Program-made: the position numbers and the translations under genes
The notes under the pieces: generated by a model
The model's database searches: none
Told to the model about the DNA's origin: nothing
Seen by the model: only the letters and a program-made list of their open reading frames with translations
Assembly (NCBI RefSeq): GCF_020177265.1
Contig: NZ_JAIVMC010000007.1
Location: forward strand, 248,001 to 312,000
Reading direction: 5' to 3'
Origin: Pseudooceanicola marinus
Lineage (GTDB): Bacteria > Pseudomonadota > Alphaproteobacteria > Rhodobacterales > Rhodobacteraceae
Length of the DNA: 64,000 bases
Shown: positions 25,725-36,272 of the stretch, one piece after another
Layout of the letters: every line of letters begins with the position of its first letter
Position numbering within the stretch: position 1 is the first letter of the stretch

Positions 25725-26100
25725 TCCGGAAGCTGACCTGACGGTCACCCGGTCCCGATCAGGGCCATTTTCCCGACATGCAGATCCCCGAGAGCTTCGC
25801 CGAAAGGCGGAAGCGGGTATGGCTTATCTGCGGCGACTGTCTGAGCGCCTACATCCCCTGACTACTGCCCAAGACCTGCTTCGGACACGGCTATGTGCGC
25901 CCGTGCATATCCGGAATGCATCTTTGCGGCGCGCCGGGGGCTTGCGTCGCGGCAGGGGGCGGGACAGAAGGTTAGCGGTAGCAGTCCTCCCCGGCTGCCT
26001 CTTCAGAAAAGATCCGCGGGTCATGCTGCTGCCCTCCGACCCGCGACGGCGCGACCCGGAGGCGGCAACAGGGCCTGCCCCTGCTGCGAAAGGCCCCGCC
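25725..26100. other. 376-bp intergenic region, nothing recognised
   Basis: Between tRNA-Leu and the MFS gene I see no ribosome binding site with a credible start, no tRNA-like fold and no integrase remnant. Long open frames here are extensions or shadows of the MFS frame. Confidence 0.5.
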
Positions 26101-27291
26101 ATGATCCGACAGGAGACGGCCGCCCATCCCATGCTGGTCACGCTGGCCCTTGCCCTTGGCGGTTTCGCCATCGGCGTGGCCGAGTTCGCCACCATGTCTA
26201 TCCTGCCCTATTTCTCGGCCGAGTTCGGCGTCTCCGAAGCGGTGGCAGGCCATTCCATCGCCGCCTATGCCATCGGTGTCTGTGTCGGCGCCCCGCTGAT
26301 CGCCCTGGGGGCGGCACGCATGGCACGGCGGTCGCTGCTGGTGCTTCTGATGGGGCTTTATGCCCTGGCCAACGGGTTGTCGGCCATCGCCCCCGACTGG
26401 ACGCTGTTCATCGCCTCGCGCTTTGTCGCCGGGCTGCCGCACGGCGCCTTCTTCGGGGTCGCGGGTTTGATGGCCGCGTCGCTGGCGCCGCCCGAACGGC
26501 GGGCGCGGGCCGTGGCCTCGGTGCTGACCGGCCTGACGGTGGCCAACGTGATCGGCGTGCCGCTGGCCAATGTCTTCGGCGCGCAACTGGGCTGGCGCTG
26601 GACCTTCGCCTTCGTGGTGCCGCTGGCGGCGGGTTGCGCGATCTTCGTCCGGTTGCTGGCGCCCCGGATCGAGGCCCTGGCCGATGCCAGCCCCCTGCGC
26701 GAGCTGTCGACGCTGAAGAGCCGCCAAGTCTGGCTGACCCTTTCGGTGGGGGCCATCGGCACGGGCGGCATGTTCTGCATCTACACCTACCTCGCCTCCA
26801 TCGTCATCGAATATGCGGGCGAGCCGGAAACCGTGGTGCCGGTGCTGCTGATGATCTTCGGCATCGGGATGACCTGTGGCCAGTTCATCTTCGGCTGGGC
26901 GGCGGACAAGTCGCAACTGGGCGCCGCGGCCGCGGCGCTGGCGCTGGCCTCGGTGATGATGATCGTCTTCTGGGCGGTGGCCGGCAACGTCTGGCTGATC
27001 GCCCCGGTGCTGTTGATCCTGGGCTGTTCAGGCGGCCTCAGCTCCGTCCTGCAGGCGCGGCTGATGACGCTGGCCTCGGATGCGCCGACCCTGTCGGCGG
27101 CACTGAACCACTCGGCCTTCAACCTGGCCAATGCCATCGGTCCGGTGCTGGGCGGCATGGCGCTGGCGGCGGGCTACGGCTGGCCGTCGGTCGGCCTGGT
27201 AGGCGCCAGCCTGTCGGGTGCGGGCCTGCTGGTCCTTGGCATCACCGCCTGGGACGCGGCGCCCCGCCGGCGCGGCCTGGCGGCGGGCTGA
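26101..27291 (+). CDS. MFS efflux transporter (DHA1, AraJ/PbuE-like)
   Basis: 396 aa with twelve predicted helices, starting at MIRQETAAHPMLVTLALALG. I chose this ATG because the first helix begins just after it and upstream sequence is unlike a protein. The family-typical GVAEFATMSILPYFSAEFG follows helix 1, and the loop 2-3 region has ARMARRSLLV. RFVAGLPHGAFFGVAGL is the helix 4-5 motif typical of the AraJ/YdhP sugar or purine efflux group. The substrate is unknown. A thioesterase gene follows 85 bp downstream in the same direction but is probably unrelated. Confidence 0.88.
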   Translation: MIRQETAAHPMLVTLALALGGFAIGVAEFATMSILPYFSAEFGVSEAVAGHSIAAYAIGVCVGAPLIALGAARMARRSLLVLLMGLYALANGLSAIAPDWTLFIASRFVAGLPHGAFFGVAGLMAASLAPPERRARAVASVLTGLTVANVIGVPLANVFGAQLGWRWTFAFVVPLAAGCAIFVRLLAPRIEALADASPLRELSTLKSRQVWLTLSVGAIGTGGMFCIYTYLASIVIEYAGEPETVVPVLLMIFGIGMTCGQFIFGWAADKSQLGAAAAALALASVMMIVFWAVAGNVWLIAPVLLILGCSGGLSSVLQARLMTLASDAPTLSAALNHSAFNLANAIGPVLGGMALAAGYGWPSVGLVGASLSGAGLLVLGITAWDAAPRRRGLAAG

Positions 27292-27375
27292 GGGCACTTC
27301 GGCTTGCAATCCGCGCCGGTTTCGCGATGGTCTGGCCCAAACCGGACAGACCCAGGAAAGCGGATTGCACGCCGA

Positions 27376-28275
27376 ATGACCCAGACGCCCTCTCAGCCCG
27401 ACCGCCTCTCCGACGGCCCCGAAGCCGACATCCTGACCCCGATCCTCGACGTCGAACGGATCGAGGAGGACTATTATCGCGGCATCGCCACGCCCGGTGG
27501 ACGCGGCCGCAGTTTCGGCGGGCAGGTGATTGCCCAGGCGCTGATGTCGGCCACCCGCACGGTGGAGGCGGGGCGCGCCAACCACTCGCTTCACGCCTAT
27601 TTCCTGCGCCCCGGCAAGGCGGATGAACCCGTGCTTTACCGCGTGGCGCGCGACATGGACGGGCGCAGCTTCTCCAACCGCCGGGTGGTGGCGGTGCAGA
27701 ACGGCAAGCCGATCCTGAACCTCACCGCCTCCTTCCAGGTCGAGAGCGACGGGCTGGCGCATGAGGATGCCTTCCCCCACGATATCCCCGATCCCGAGGA
27801 GCTGGAGAACGAGCTGCAGCTGGCCGAGCGCCATCCCGGCGCCGTGGCCCCCGAGGTGATGGAGTTCCTGCGCCTCAACCGCCCCATCGAGGTGCGCCCG
27901 GTCGGCCCCACGCCGCCCTTTGACATGACGCCCCGCCGGGGCGTGCAGTACCGCTGGATGCGGACCCGTTTCCCGCTCTGCGATGATCCGATCATCCATC
28001 GCGCAGCGCTGGCCTATACCTCGGATCTGGGCCTGATCCAGGGCGCGCTGACGGCCCATGGCCGGGCCTGGCTGGACGAGGGGGCCAAGGTGGCCTCGCT
28101 GGATCACGCACTTTGGATCCATGGGGATTTCCGCATGGATGACTGGCTGCTCTACTGCATCCAGAGCCCCTGGACCGGCAGCGCCCGGGGCATGGCGCTT
28201 GGCCAGGTCTATACCCGCGACCGGCGGCTGGTGGCCTCGGTCGCGCAGGAAGGCATGATGCGCTTCCCTGACTGA
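27376..28275 (+). CDS. tesB: Acyl-CoA thioesterase II
   Basis: 299 aa with the double hot-dog fold of TesB. The N-terminal half has the typical GRSFGGQVIAQALMSA and HSLHAYFLRPGK. The C-terminal half has the catalytic Asp region ALAYTSDLGLI, SLDHALWIHG and a final Gln in GQVYTRDRRLVASVAQEG. It hydrolyses a broad range of acyl-CoAs in the cytosol. The ATG at 27376 lacks a strong ribosome binding site. An in-frame start 24 codons upstream is possible but adds a sequence not found in the family. Confidence 0.92.
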   Translation: MTQTPSQPDRLSDGPEADILTPILDVERIEEDYYRGIATPGGRGRSFGGQVIAQALMSATRTVEAGRANHSLHAYFLRPGKADEPVLYRVARDMDGRSFSNRRVVAVQNGKPILNLTASFQVESDGLAHEDAFPHDIPDPEELENELQLAERHPGAVAPEVMEFLRLNRPIEVRPVGPTPPFDMTPRRGVQYRWMRTRFPLCDDPIIHRAALAYTSDLGLIQGALTAHGRAWLDEGAKVASLDHALWIHGDFRMDDWLLYCIQSPWTGSARGMALGQVYTRDRRLVASVAQEGMMRFPD

Positions 28276-28321
28276 CGCAGGCCGCTGCGATGTGCTGCGG
28301 AGCCTGCGGACCTTTGGGGCG

Positions 28322-29020
28322 TCAGCCCAGCAGGGGGAGGCGCCGCACCAGGTGGAAACGGCCTTCGTCATCCTCGCCGCAGAGGCTCAGGCTTTCGATG
28401 CGGAAGGGGGCGGGCAGGACCGGCGCTAGCGCCGGGCGCAGCGCCTCCTCGACCCGGCCCGCATCGACGCCCGACAACTTGCCCGTCAGCGTCAGGTGAA
28501 AGCGGAATTCCTCCATTACGTATGGATAGCCCCATTGCTGCAACAGTGCCTCCTGCCGGGGGCTGAGGCCCGCCTTGCGGCGCTTGTCCAACTCGCTTTG
28601 CGGGGCTGGGGCGCGGAAGGCATCCAGCCCCTGCACGGTTTCCGAGGCCAGCGCGGTCAGGGCCGCGATCTGGCCCTTGTCGCCCTGCGGGGTCAGCGCC
28701 AGGAAGCTGCCCAGCCGGGTCAGCGCCAGGCCGTCCAGCGTCACCGGCTCCAGCCGGGTGGCGAGATGTTCGGCCGCGTGCTCCAGGCCTTCGGCGTCAT
28801 GGCCCTTGGCCAGGCGGAAGGGCGGTTTCACGGTGCCGTGAAAGCCGTACTTGCGCGGCGTCGCCGTCAGGTCCGCCACCGGGCGGGGCAGGCCGGGCAG
28901 GTCGGGGTGGCCAACCTCCGTGCCGGTGGCAATGTCCCAGCCCAGCCAGGCGGCACCGAAATCGGCCAGGGGCCCGGGTTCGGGGGCATAGTAGACGGCA
29001 TATCGGGCGAAACGGGGCAT
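28322..29020 (-). CDS. DUF1045 2H-phosphoesterase-like protein
   Basis: 232 aa. Two HxT motifs separated by about 115 residues, KYGFHGTVKPPFRL and EFRFHLTLTGKL, define the 2H phosphoesterase fold. The arrangement and N-terminus RFARYAVYYAPEPG match DUF1045, whose members are usually linked to phosphonate (phn) gene clusters and act on cyclic ribose phosphates. No phn genes are visible near, so the role here is uncertain. It is convergent with tesB. Confidence 0.85.
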   Translation of the reverse strand: MPRFARYAVYYAPEPGPLADFGAAWLGWDIATGTEVGHPDLPGLPRPVADLTATPRKYGFHGTVKPPFRLAKGHDAEGLEHAAEHLATRLEPVTLDGLALTRLGSFLALTPQGDKGQIAALTALASETVQGLDAFRAPAPQSELDKRRKAGLSPRQEALLQQWGYPYVMEEFRFHLTLTGKLSGVDAGRVEEALRPALAPVLPAPFRIESLSLCGEDDEGRFHLVRRLPLLG

Positions 29021-29261
29021 CTGTCCTCTCCGGCTGTTCGGCCCGTGATAGCGCAGGTCGGGTGACGAGGAAATGACGCTTGCGCAGGGGGCTTAACACG
29101 AGCCAATCGGGACCTGCCCGCAGGGCGGCAGGCCGTTAAGGCTGAGCATGCATTTTCGGCCCCCGCCCTTGCAGCCGATCCGGACGATCACTAAGACTCT
29201 GTTAGGGTTCGGTCGATAGGGATCGAAACGACCGCAGAAGTGACTACAGGGCAGGGCACAG

Positions 29262-29894
29262 ATGAAAGATCCGGTTGAGTTTTACATGAACAATCTCGTG
29301 CCGATGGTGGTCGAACAGACCAGCCGCGGGGAACGGGCCTACGACATCTTCTCGCGCCTGCTGAAGGAGCGGATCATCTTCCTCTCCGGCCCGGTGCATG
29401 ACGGCATGTCCTCGCTGATCGTGGCGCAGCTGCTGCACCTCGAAGCCGAGAACCCGTCGAAGGAAATCTCGATGTACATCAACAGCCCGGGTGGCGTCGT
29501 CACCTCCGGCCTGTCGATCTACGACACGATGCAGTACATCAAGCCGAAGGTCTCGACCCTGGTCGTGGGCCAGGCGGCCTCCATGGGCTCGCTGCTGCTG
29601 GCCGGCGGTGAAGCCGGCATGCGCTTCGCGCTGCCCAACTCGGAAGTGATGGTGCACCAGCCCTCCGGTGGCTACCAGGGCCAGGCGACGGACATCCTGA
29701 TCCACGCCCGCCACACCGAGCGGCTGAAGGAACGTCTGAACCGGATCTACGTGAAGCACACCGGCCAGGACTACGAAACGGTTGTCGACGCGCTGGAGCG
29801 TGACAACTTCATGAGCGCGCAGGAGGCCAAGGACTGGGGCCTCATCGACGAGATCGTCGAAAGCCGCGCGGGCAAAGAAGAGACTGCCGAGTAA
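29262..29894 (+). CDS. clpP: ATP-dependent Clp protease proteolytic subunit
   Basis: 210 aa. The catalytic triad is visible: Ser in [14 protein letters not shown], His in [14 protein letters not shown], and Asp in the following helix region near [27 protein letters not shown] forms the oxyanion strand. It assembles into a double heptamer that degrades proteins unfolded by ClpX. clpX follows 167 bp downstream in the same direction, the usual pair. A short N-terminal propeptide-like segment is present. Confidence 0.97.
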   Translation: MKDPVEFYMNNLVPMVVEQTSRGERAYDIFSRLLKERIIFLSGPVHDGMSSLIVAQLLHLEAENPSKEISMYINSPGGVVTSGLSIYDTMQYIKPKVSTLVVGQAASMGSLLLAGGEAGMRFALPNSEVMVHQPSGGYQGQATDILIHARHTERLKERLNRIYVKHTGQDYETVVDALERDNFMSAQEAKDWGLIDEIVESRAGKEETAE

Positions 29895-30061
29895 ATCGGC
29901 CTCGGCCCCGGCCTGCAACGCGGGACGGGGCGCGCGTTCAATTTCCGTGTTGTCGCTCCGCAGGTGACGTCCTAGTCTGGTTCAATCAGGAGGGGCAGAT
30001 CCGGCTGGAGGAGCAGTTCCGGTGAACGCATCAGGGCCCGAACGGGCGAAAGGTAAAGAGC

Positions 30062-31330
<1,269 letters not shown>

Positions 31331-31354
31331 TCCCGCCGCCCTTTTGTGAAGATC

Positions 31355-31388
31355 AGGCCGGTCCCCCTGGGGCTGGCCTTTCTCTTTT
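31355..31388 (+). terminator. Intrinsic terminator after clpPX
   Basis: An 11-bp stem AGGCCGGTCCC / GGGGCTGGCCT with G:T pairs, followed by TTCTCTTTT, 24 bp past the clpX stop. Confidence 0.8.
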
Positions 31389-31491
31389 CGCGCAATCGCC
31401 CCAGGCGACCTCCGCCCCCTCGCACAGGGGAGGGGCTTGAGCGCGCCCTCTCCTGGCTCGAATGTCGCCGCGTTTCAACCAGGAGGTGGCG

Positions 31492-31854
31492 ATGACCATC
31501 AAGCGTATTTTCTCCGGCGGCCCGTTCGAGGCCAAGATCGGCTATTGCCGCGCCACCGTGGGCGGTGGCTTCGTCCATGTGTCGGGCACCGTGGGAGCGG
31601 GCGACACCGTCGTCGACCAGTGCCGCGCAGCGCTGGAGGTGATCGGCGGCGCCCTGGCCGAGGCCGGGGCCAGCTTCGCCGACGTGATGCGGGTGCACTA
31701 CTACCTGCCCGACGCGGCGGAGTTCGAGGCCTGCTGGCCGGTCCTGACCGAAGTCTTCGGGGCGAATCCCCCGGCGGCGACGATGATCGAATGCAACCTG
31801 ATCGACCCGAAATACCGCATCGAGATCGAAGTGACGGCCCTGTTGCCTGGCTGA
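31492..31854 (+). CDS. RidA/YjgF-family protein lacking the usual catalytic Arg
   Basis: 120 aa from the ATG at 31492, preceded by a perfect AGGAGG. The Rid fold is clear from the segments HVSGTVGAGDTVVDQCR, AGASFADVMRVHYYLPD and NPPAATMIECNLID. Classical RidA deaminates enamine/imine intermediates using an Arg in a PxRS-type motif; here the corresponding place reads PAATM. This puts the protein in a Rid subgroup of unknown activity. It is apparently monocistronic, between clpX and the NDUFA12 gene. Confidence 0.87.
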   Translation: MTIKRIFSGGPFEAKIGYCRATVGGGFVHVSGTVGAGDTVVDQCRAALEVIGGALAEAGASFADVMRVHYYLPDAAEFEACWPVLTEVFGANPPAATMIECNLIDPKYRIEIEVTALLPG

Positions 31855-31971
31855 ACCAATCACGGCAAAGCGAACAATTTCAGGCGTTCCGTACCCGCCC
31901 GGGCTGCGGGACGCACTGGACCTTGGCCGCGGAATGCGCCATATCGGTAGCAACACTGACCGGAGGCTTCG

Positions 31972-32355
31972 ATGGGCATTCTGAATTCGCTTCTGCGCGC
32001 CGTGACCTGGTGGAACGGTTCCACCCTGAACACGTCGCTCTACACCAGCCGCAAGGGCAAGAAGGTCGGCGAAGACGATCAGGGCAATGTCTTCTACCAG
32101 ACCGCTGACGGCAAACGCCGCTGGGTGATCTTCAACGGCGAGGCCGAGGCCAGCCGCATTTCCCCCGACTGGCATGGCTGGCTGCATCACACCTTTGACG
32201 AGATGCCCGCGTCGAAGCCGCTGGCGCACAAGTCCTGGGAAAAACCCCACCACGAGAACCTGACCGGCACCATGCTGGCCTATGCCCCCGCAGGCTCGAT
32301 CCGTCGCCCGGAACCCGCCGCCCGCGCGGACTACGAGGCCTGGAGCCCGGAATAA
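31972..32355 (+). CDS. NADH:ubiquinone oxidoreductase 17.2 kDa-type subunit (NDUFA12 homologue)
   Basis: 127 aa. The NDUFA12/B17.2 pattern is plain: [20 protein letters not shown] then [11 protein letters not shown]. It is a supernumerary subunit of complex I in alphaproteobacteria and mitochondria, sitting near the quinone site on the peripheral arm. CGGAGGCTTCG precedes the ATG. It heads the conserved rhodobacterial block with mlaD and a DUF2155 gene, then aat on the opposite strand. Confidence 0.93.
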   Translation: MGILNSLLRAVTWWNGSTLNTSLYTSRKGKKVGEDDQGNVFYQTADGKRRWVIFNGEAEASRISPDWHGWLHHTFDEMPASKPLAHKSWEKPHHENLTGTMLAYAPAGSIRRPEPAARADYEAWSPE

Positions 32356-32504
32356 GCCCGCACCGCCCCTGCGCGGTGTCATCGTGATCGGTCCCGGAAC
32401 AGGGACGAACGGATAGGGGGCAGCACGGCTGCTGCCCCGCATATCGGGCCACGGCGGCCTGCCCAGGCCAGCCGGGCGCCACCAGAACGGGAAGGCCCGC
32501 ACCC

Positions 32505-32957
32505 ATGTCGAACAACAGGATCGAGATCGTCACCGGTGCGCTGGTGCTGCTGATCGCCGCCGCCTTCCTGGCCTATGGATCCCGCGTCGTGGACCTGGGC
32601 GGATCGGGCGGCGGGACCTATCCCCTCAGCGCCTCCTTCCGCTCTGCCGAAGGGGTCAGTACCGGCACCGACGTGCGGCTGGCCGGCGTCCGCGTCGGCA
32701 CCGTCACCGGGCTGGAGCTGGATCCCGCCACCTTCCGCGCCAATGTCGGCTTCACCTTGCGCGAGGGCGTTGAAATCCCCGATGACAGCCAGGTGGCGAT
32801 TTCATCGGAGGGTCTTCTGGGCGGCAACTACGTCGAGATCCTGCCGGGCGGCTCGCCCTTCAACTATGCGGCTGGCGACGAGATCCTGGATACCCAGGGC
32901 TCGGTCAGCCTGATTTCCCTGTTGCTGCAATTCGTGGCCGGGGATTCGGAGGAATGA
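32505..32957 (+). CDS. mlaD: MlaD-type MCE-domain lipid transport protein
   Basis: 150 aa. One N-terminal membrane anchor (IVTGALVLLIAAAFLAYGS) is followed by a single MCE domain with VSTGTDVRLAGVRVGTVTGL and ISSEGLLGGNYVEILPGG. MlaD hexamers sit in the inner membrane and bind phospholipids for retrograde transport with MlaEF, which are encoded elsewhere. Upstream ATG with GGGAAGGCC. It overlaps the DUF2155 gene by an ATGATG junction, so the two are coupled. Confidence 0.92.
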   Translation: MSNNRIEIVTGALVLLIAAAFLAYGSRVVDLGGSGGGTYPLSASFRSAEGVSTGTDVRLAGVRVGTVTGLELDPATFRANVGFTLREGVEIPDDSQVAISSEGLLGGNYVEILPGGSPFNYAAGDEILDTQGSVSLISLLLQFVAGDSEE

Positions 32958-33412
32958 TGCGACGCACCCTGTTTCTGCTGCCCCTGGCGATGATGCTGGC
33001 AGGCCCCCTGGCGGCGCAGGAGGCCGTGGCCCCCGGCACCGGCGCCATGCTGCGCGGCTTGGACAAGATCAACGCCAGCACCGAGGACCTGGAACTGGCC
33101 ACCGGCGAGACCGGGCAGGTCGGCTCCCTGGAGGTTACGCTGCGCGATTGCCGATACCCGGAAAACAACCCGGCGGGCGACGCCTTCGCCTTCCTCACCA
33201 TCCGCGACATGCGGGCCGAGGAGGACACCGGGCCGATCTTCGAGGGCTGGATGGTCGCCTCCTCCCCGGCGCTCAACGCGCTGGATCACTTCCGCTACGA
33301 CATCTGGGTGCTGCATTGCGTCCTGCCCGCGGGCGTGGACACGACGCCTGATGCCGTGGTGCCGGAGGCGGAGCCCGCGCCCGAGCTGGATCCGGATCAG
33401 CCGGTCGACTGA
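32954..33412 (+). CDS. DUF2155 exported protein
   Basis: 152 aa with a signal peptide (MMRRTLFLLPLAMMLAGPLA). The DUF2155 core has two cysteines, TLRDCRYPENN and IWVLHCVLPAG, probably forming a disulfide, and the motif IFEGWMVASSPALNALDH. The last 30 residues are Pro/Glu/Asp rich. Its start overlaps the mlaD stop. The family is nearly always beside NDUFA12/mlaD/aat in Rhodobacterales; its function is unknown, but a periplasmic or envelope role is likely. Confidence 0.88.
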   Translation: MMRRTLFLLPLAMMLAGPLAAQEAVAPGTGAMLRGLDKINASTEDLELATGETGQVGSLEVTLRDCRYPENNPAGDAFAFLTIRDMRAEEDTGPIFEGWMVASSPALNALDHFRYDIWVLHCVLPAGVDTTPDAVVPEAEPAPELDPDQPVD

Positions 33413-33429
33413 CCCGGGGAAGGGCGCGG

Positions 33430-34101
33430 TCAGCCGCGCTCTCGCGCGGCCCGGGCGTCGTGCCGGGCCAGCAGTCCATCGACATCCTGTGGCCCGACAG
33501 CGGCGAAATTCGCGTTCAGCAGCAGGGCCTCTGACAGTTGCGCATGATAGACCGCCCGGGGCACCTCGATGGCCCCGAGGGAGGCCAGGTGGTGCGTCAG
33601 GAACTGCGTGTCGAACAGGGAAAAGCTGGCCAGGTTCAGCCGGTCCACCAGCCAGGCCAACGCGATCTTCGAGGCATCGGTGCGGCGGCTGAACATGCTT
33701 TCGCCGAAGAAGGCCCCGCCCAGGGCGACGCCGTAGACGCCGCCGATCAGGACGCCATCTTCGTCCCAGACCTCGACTGAATGGGCTTGCCCGCGGTCGA
33801 AGAGCGCCTCGTAGAGCCGGGCGATCTCGTCGTTGATCCATGTCTCCGCGCGGTCGGCGCAGCCGTCCAGAACGCCGGTGAAATCCCGGTCGAAGCTGAC
33901 GCTGTGATCGGGCCGGCGCAGGGCGCGGCGCAGCGAGCGGGAGATGTGGAAGCGATCCAGCGGGAAGATCCCCCGCCGGCGCGGGTCGACCCAGAACAGT
34001 TCGGGGTCGTCACGGCCCTCCGCCATCGGGAAGATGCCGGACATATAGGCCTGAAGCAGAAGATCGGGGGTGATGCCGTCGTCTTCGCTGTCATCCCTCA
34101 T
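33430..34101 (-). CDS. aat: Leucyl/phenylalanyl-tRNA--protein transferase
   Basis: 223 aa from the ATG at 34101 (MRDDSEDDGITPDLLLQAYM), preceded by GGAGG; the 42-codon upstream extension is Arg-rich and spurious. The family signature FWVDPRRRGIFPLDRFHISR and GGVYGVALGGAFFGESMF are present, with FDTQFLTHHLASLGA later. It adds Leu or Phe to basic N-termini, marking proteins for ClpAP. It is convergent with the DUF2155 gene, leaving 17 bp between. Confidence 0.95.
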   Translation of the reverse strand: MRDDSEDDGITPDLLLQAYMSGIFPMAEGRDDPELFWVDPRRRGIFPLDRFHISRSLRRALRRPDHSVSFDRDFTGVLDGCADRAETWINDEIARLYEALFDRGQAHSVEVWDEDGVLIGGVYGVALGGAFFGESMFSRRTDASKIALAWLVDRLNLASFSLFDTQFLTHHLASLGAIEVPRAVYHAQLSEALLLNANFAAVGPQDVDGLLARHDARAARERG

Positions 34102-34204
34102 CGGAAGAGACCTCCGTCGGGGCGCAGCGGCGCGGCGGGGAAGAGGCAAGCAGAGCGAGGCAGGGGACCCTGGCCCCGCTCTGCGCCGATATGAAAGCCG
34201 GCGT

Positions 34205-35554
34205 TCAGGGCTTGAAGGTCCTCTCAAGCCAGTCTTCCAGCCAGTGGATGTTGTAATCGCCGGTCAGGATTTCTTCCTCGCCCAGCAACATCTCGAACAG
34301 CGGCACGGTGTTTTCCACGCCATCCACGATCAGCTCCCCCAGGGCCCGGTCGAGACGCGCCAGCGCCTCGCGCCGGTCGCGGCCGTGGACGATCAGCTTG
34401 CCGATCAGGCTGTCGTAGTAGGGCGGGATCGAGTAGCCGTCGTAAAGCGCGCTGTCCATCCGCACGCCCAGGCCGCCGGGGGCGTGGTAGGCGGTGATCT
34501 TGCCGGGGCGCGGCGCGAAGGCCGGCACGGTTTCGGCGTTGATGCGCACCTCGATGGCATGGCCGTTGATCTGCAGGTCATCCTGGCCGAACGACAGCGG
34601 CAGCCCTTCGGCCACGCGGATCTGTTCGCGCACCAGGTCGACACCGAAGATCGCCTCGGTCACCGGGTGTTCCACCTGCAGGCGGGTGTTCATCTCGATG
34701 AAGTAGAACTCGCCGTTCTCGTAGAGGAACTCGATCGTACCGGCGCCGGCATAGTTGATCTCGGCCACGGCGTCGGCGCAGATCTTGCCGATGCGGGCGC
34801 GTTCTTCCTCGGTGATGCAGGGGCCGGGGGCCTCTTCCAGCACCTTCTGGTGACGCCGCTGCAGCGAACAGTCACGCTCGCCCAGGTGGACCGCCTGGCC
34901 CTTGCCGTCGCCGAAGACCTGGATCTCGATGTGGCGCGGGGTGGTCAGGTATTTCTCGATGTAGACTTCATCGTTGCCGAAGGCGGCCTTGGCCTCGGAC
35001 CGGGCGGAGTAGAAGGCGTTCTCCATCTCCTTGGCGTTATGCGCGACCTTCATGCCGCGCCCGCCGCCGCCGGCGGTGGCCTTGATAATGACCGGGTAGC
35101 CCATCTCGCCGCCCAGTTTCTGCGCCTCTTCCAGGCTGGCCACGCCACCGTCGGAGCCGGGCACGCAGGGCACGCCCAGTTTCTTCATCGTGTCCTTGGC
35201 GGTGATCTTGTCGCCCATCACCCGGATGTGCTCGGCGCGGGGGCCGATGAAGGTCAGGCCGTGGTCCTCGACGATCTGCACGAAGGCGGCGTTTTCCGAC
35301 AGGAAGCCGTAGCCCGGGTGGATCGCCTGGGCGCCGGTCACTTCGGCGGCGGCGATGATCGCGGGGATCGACAGGTAGCTTTCGGTCGAGGAGGGCGGGC
35401 CGATGCAGACGCTTTCATCGGCCATGCGGACATGCATCGCGTCGGCGTCGGCGGTGGAATGCACGGCGACGGACTTGATGCCCATCTCGCGCGCGGCGCG
35501 GATCACGCGAAGGGCGATCTCGCCGCGGTTGGCGATCAGGATCTTGTCGAACAT
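34205..35554 (-). CDS. accC: Acetyl-CoA carboxylase biotin carboxylase subunit
   Basis: 449 aa. It carboxylates biotin on AccB using ATP and bicarbonate. The N-terminal [18 protein letters not shown] is the biotin carboxylase signature. ATP-grasp loop: [14 protein letters not shown]. Later motifs include [19 protein letters not shown] and [14 protein letters not shown]. The ATG at 35554 follows GTGAGGCGAACC; an upstream GTG would consume the binding site. It starts 8 bp after accB, forming the usual accBC operon. Confidence 0.97.
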   Translation of the reverse strand: MFDKILIANRGEIALRVIRAAREMGIKSVAVHSTADADAMHVRMADESVCIGPPSSTESYLSIPAIIAAAEVTGAQAIHPGYGFLSENAAFVQIVEDHGLTFIGPRAEHIRVMGDKITAKDTMKKLGVPCVPGSDGGVASLEEAQKLGGEMGYPVIIKATAGGGGRGMKVAHNAKEMENAFYSARSEAKAAFGNDEVYIEKYLTTPRHIEIQVFGDGKGQAVHLGERDCSLQRRHQKVLEEAPGPCITEEERARIGKICADAVAEINYAGAGTIEFLYENGEFYFIEMNTRLQVEHPVTEAIFGVDLVREQIRVAEGLPLSFGQDDLQINGHAIEVRINAETVPAFAPRPGKITAYHAPGGLGVRMDSALYDGYSIPPYYDSLIGKLIVHGRDRREALARLDRALGELIVDGVENTVPLFEMLLGEEEILTGDYNIHWLEDWLERTFKP

Positions 35555-35562
35555 GGTTCGCC

Positions 35563-36066
35563 TCACTCGATGATCATCAGCGGGGCACCGTATTCGACGG
35601 CGGCCTTATCCTCGACCAGGATGCGCTTGACGGTGCCGGCGCGCGGCGCGGGGATGTGGTTCATGGTCTTCATGGCCTCGACGATCAGCAGCGTGTCGCC
35701 TTCGGACACCTGGTCGCCGACCTTGACGAAGGCCGGCGCGCCGGGCTCGGCCTGCATGTAGATCGTGCCGACCATGGGCGAGGTCACGGCGCCGGGATGA
35801 TCGGCGGGATCTTCCGAGGCTGCGGGGGCTGCCGCTGCAGCGGGGGCCGCGGGAGCGGCCGGGGCGGGTGCGGCGGCAGGCGCCGGGGCCGGCGCGGCAT
35901 AGCTGACCGGGGCCGGGGCCTCGCCCTTGCGGCTCACCCGGACGTTCAGCTGATCGTCCTTGCCATATTCGCGCTTCACTTCCAGCTCGGTCAGGTCGTT
36001 CTCGCGCAGCAGTTCTGCCAGAGCCTGAATGAAGGCCACGTCTGCGTCATGCGTCTTTTCGGTCAT
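35563..36066 (-). CDS. accB: Acetyl-CoA carboxylase biotin carboxyl carrier protein
   Basis: 167 aa. The N-terminal helical region binds AccC, a Pro/Ala linker runs over about residues 55-85, and the C-terminal biotinyl domain has the modified lysine in [10 protein letters not shown]. The thumb segment is [29 protein letters not shown] precedes the ATG at 36066; an upstream GTG is less likely because it would overlap this site. The gene is first of the accBC operon. It carries the carboxyl group to acetyl-CoA in fatty acid synthesis. Confidence 0.95.
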   Translation of the reverse strand: MTEKTHDADVAFIQALAELLRENDLTELEVKREYGKDDQLNVRVSRKGEAPAPVSYAAPAPAPAAAPAPAAPAAPAAAAAPAASEDPADHPGAVTSPMVGTIYMQAEPGAPAFVKVGDQVSEGDTLLIVEAMKTMNHIPAPRAGTVKRILVEDKAAVEYGAPLMIIE

Positions 36067-36203
36067 TGCACCCTCGGTCACATCTACCTGCTTCCATCGC
36101 CGGAAGCCCTATGATTGCAACCTCTATAGAGAAAGCCGGGGGGAGAGAAAAGCCGTGGAACGCACGTGGGTCACAGCCGGCAAACCCCGTCCTGCAAACG
36201 GCA

Positions 36204-36227
36204 GAAGCCGCCCCGGGGGGCGGCTTC
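36204..36227 (-). terminator. Hairpin terminator after the PRC-barrel gene
   Basis: GAAGCCGCCCC pairs with GGGGCGGCTTC with almost no loop, 45 bp past the minus-strand stop. It lacks a long T run, so efficiency is uncertain. Confidence 0.55.
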
Positions 36228-36272
36228 GCTTGGCCTATGGCCAGTCATGATCGCTTCAAGATCCGGTACGGA

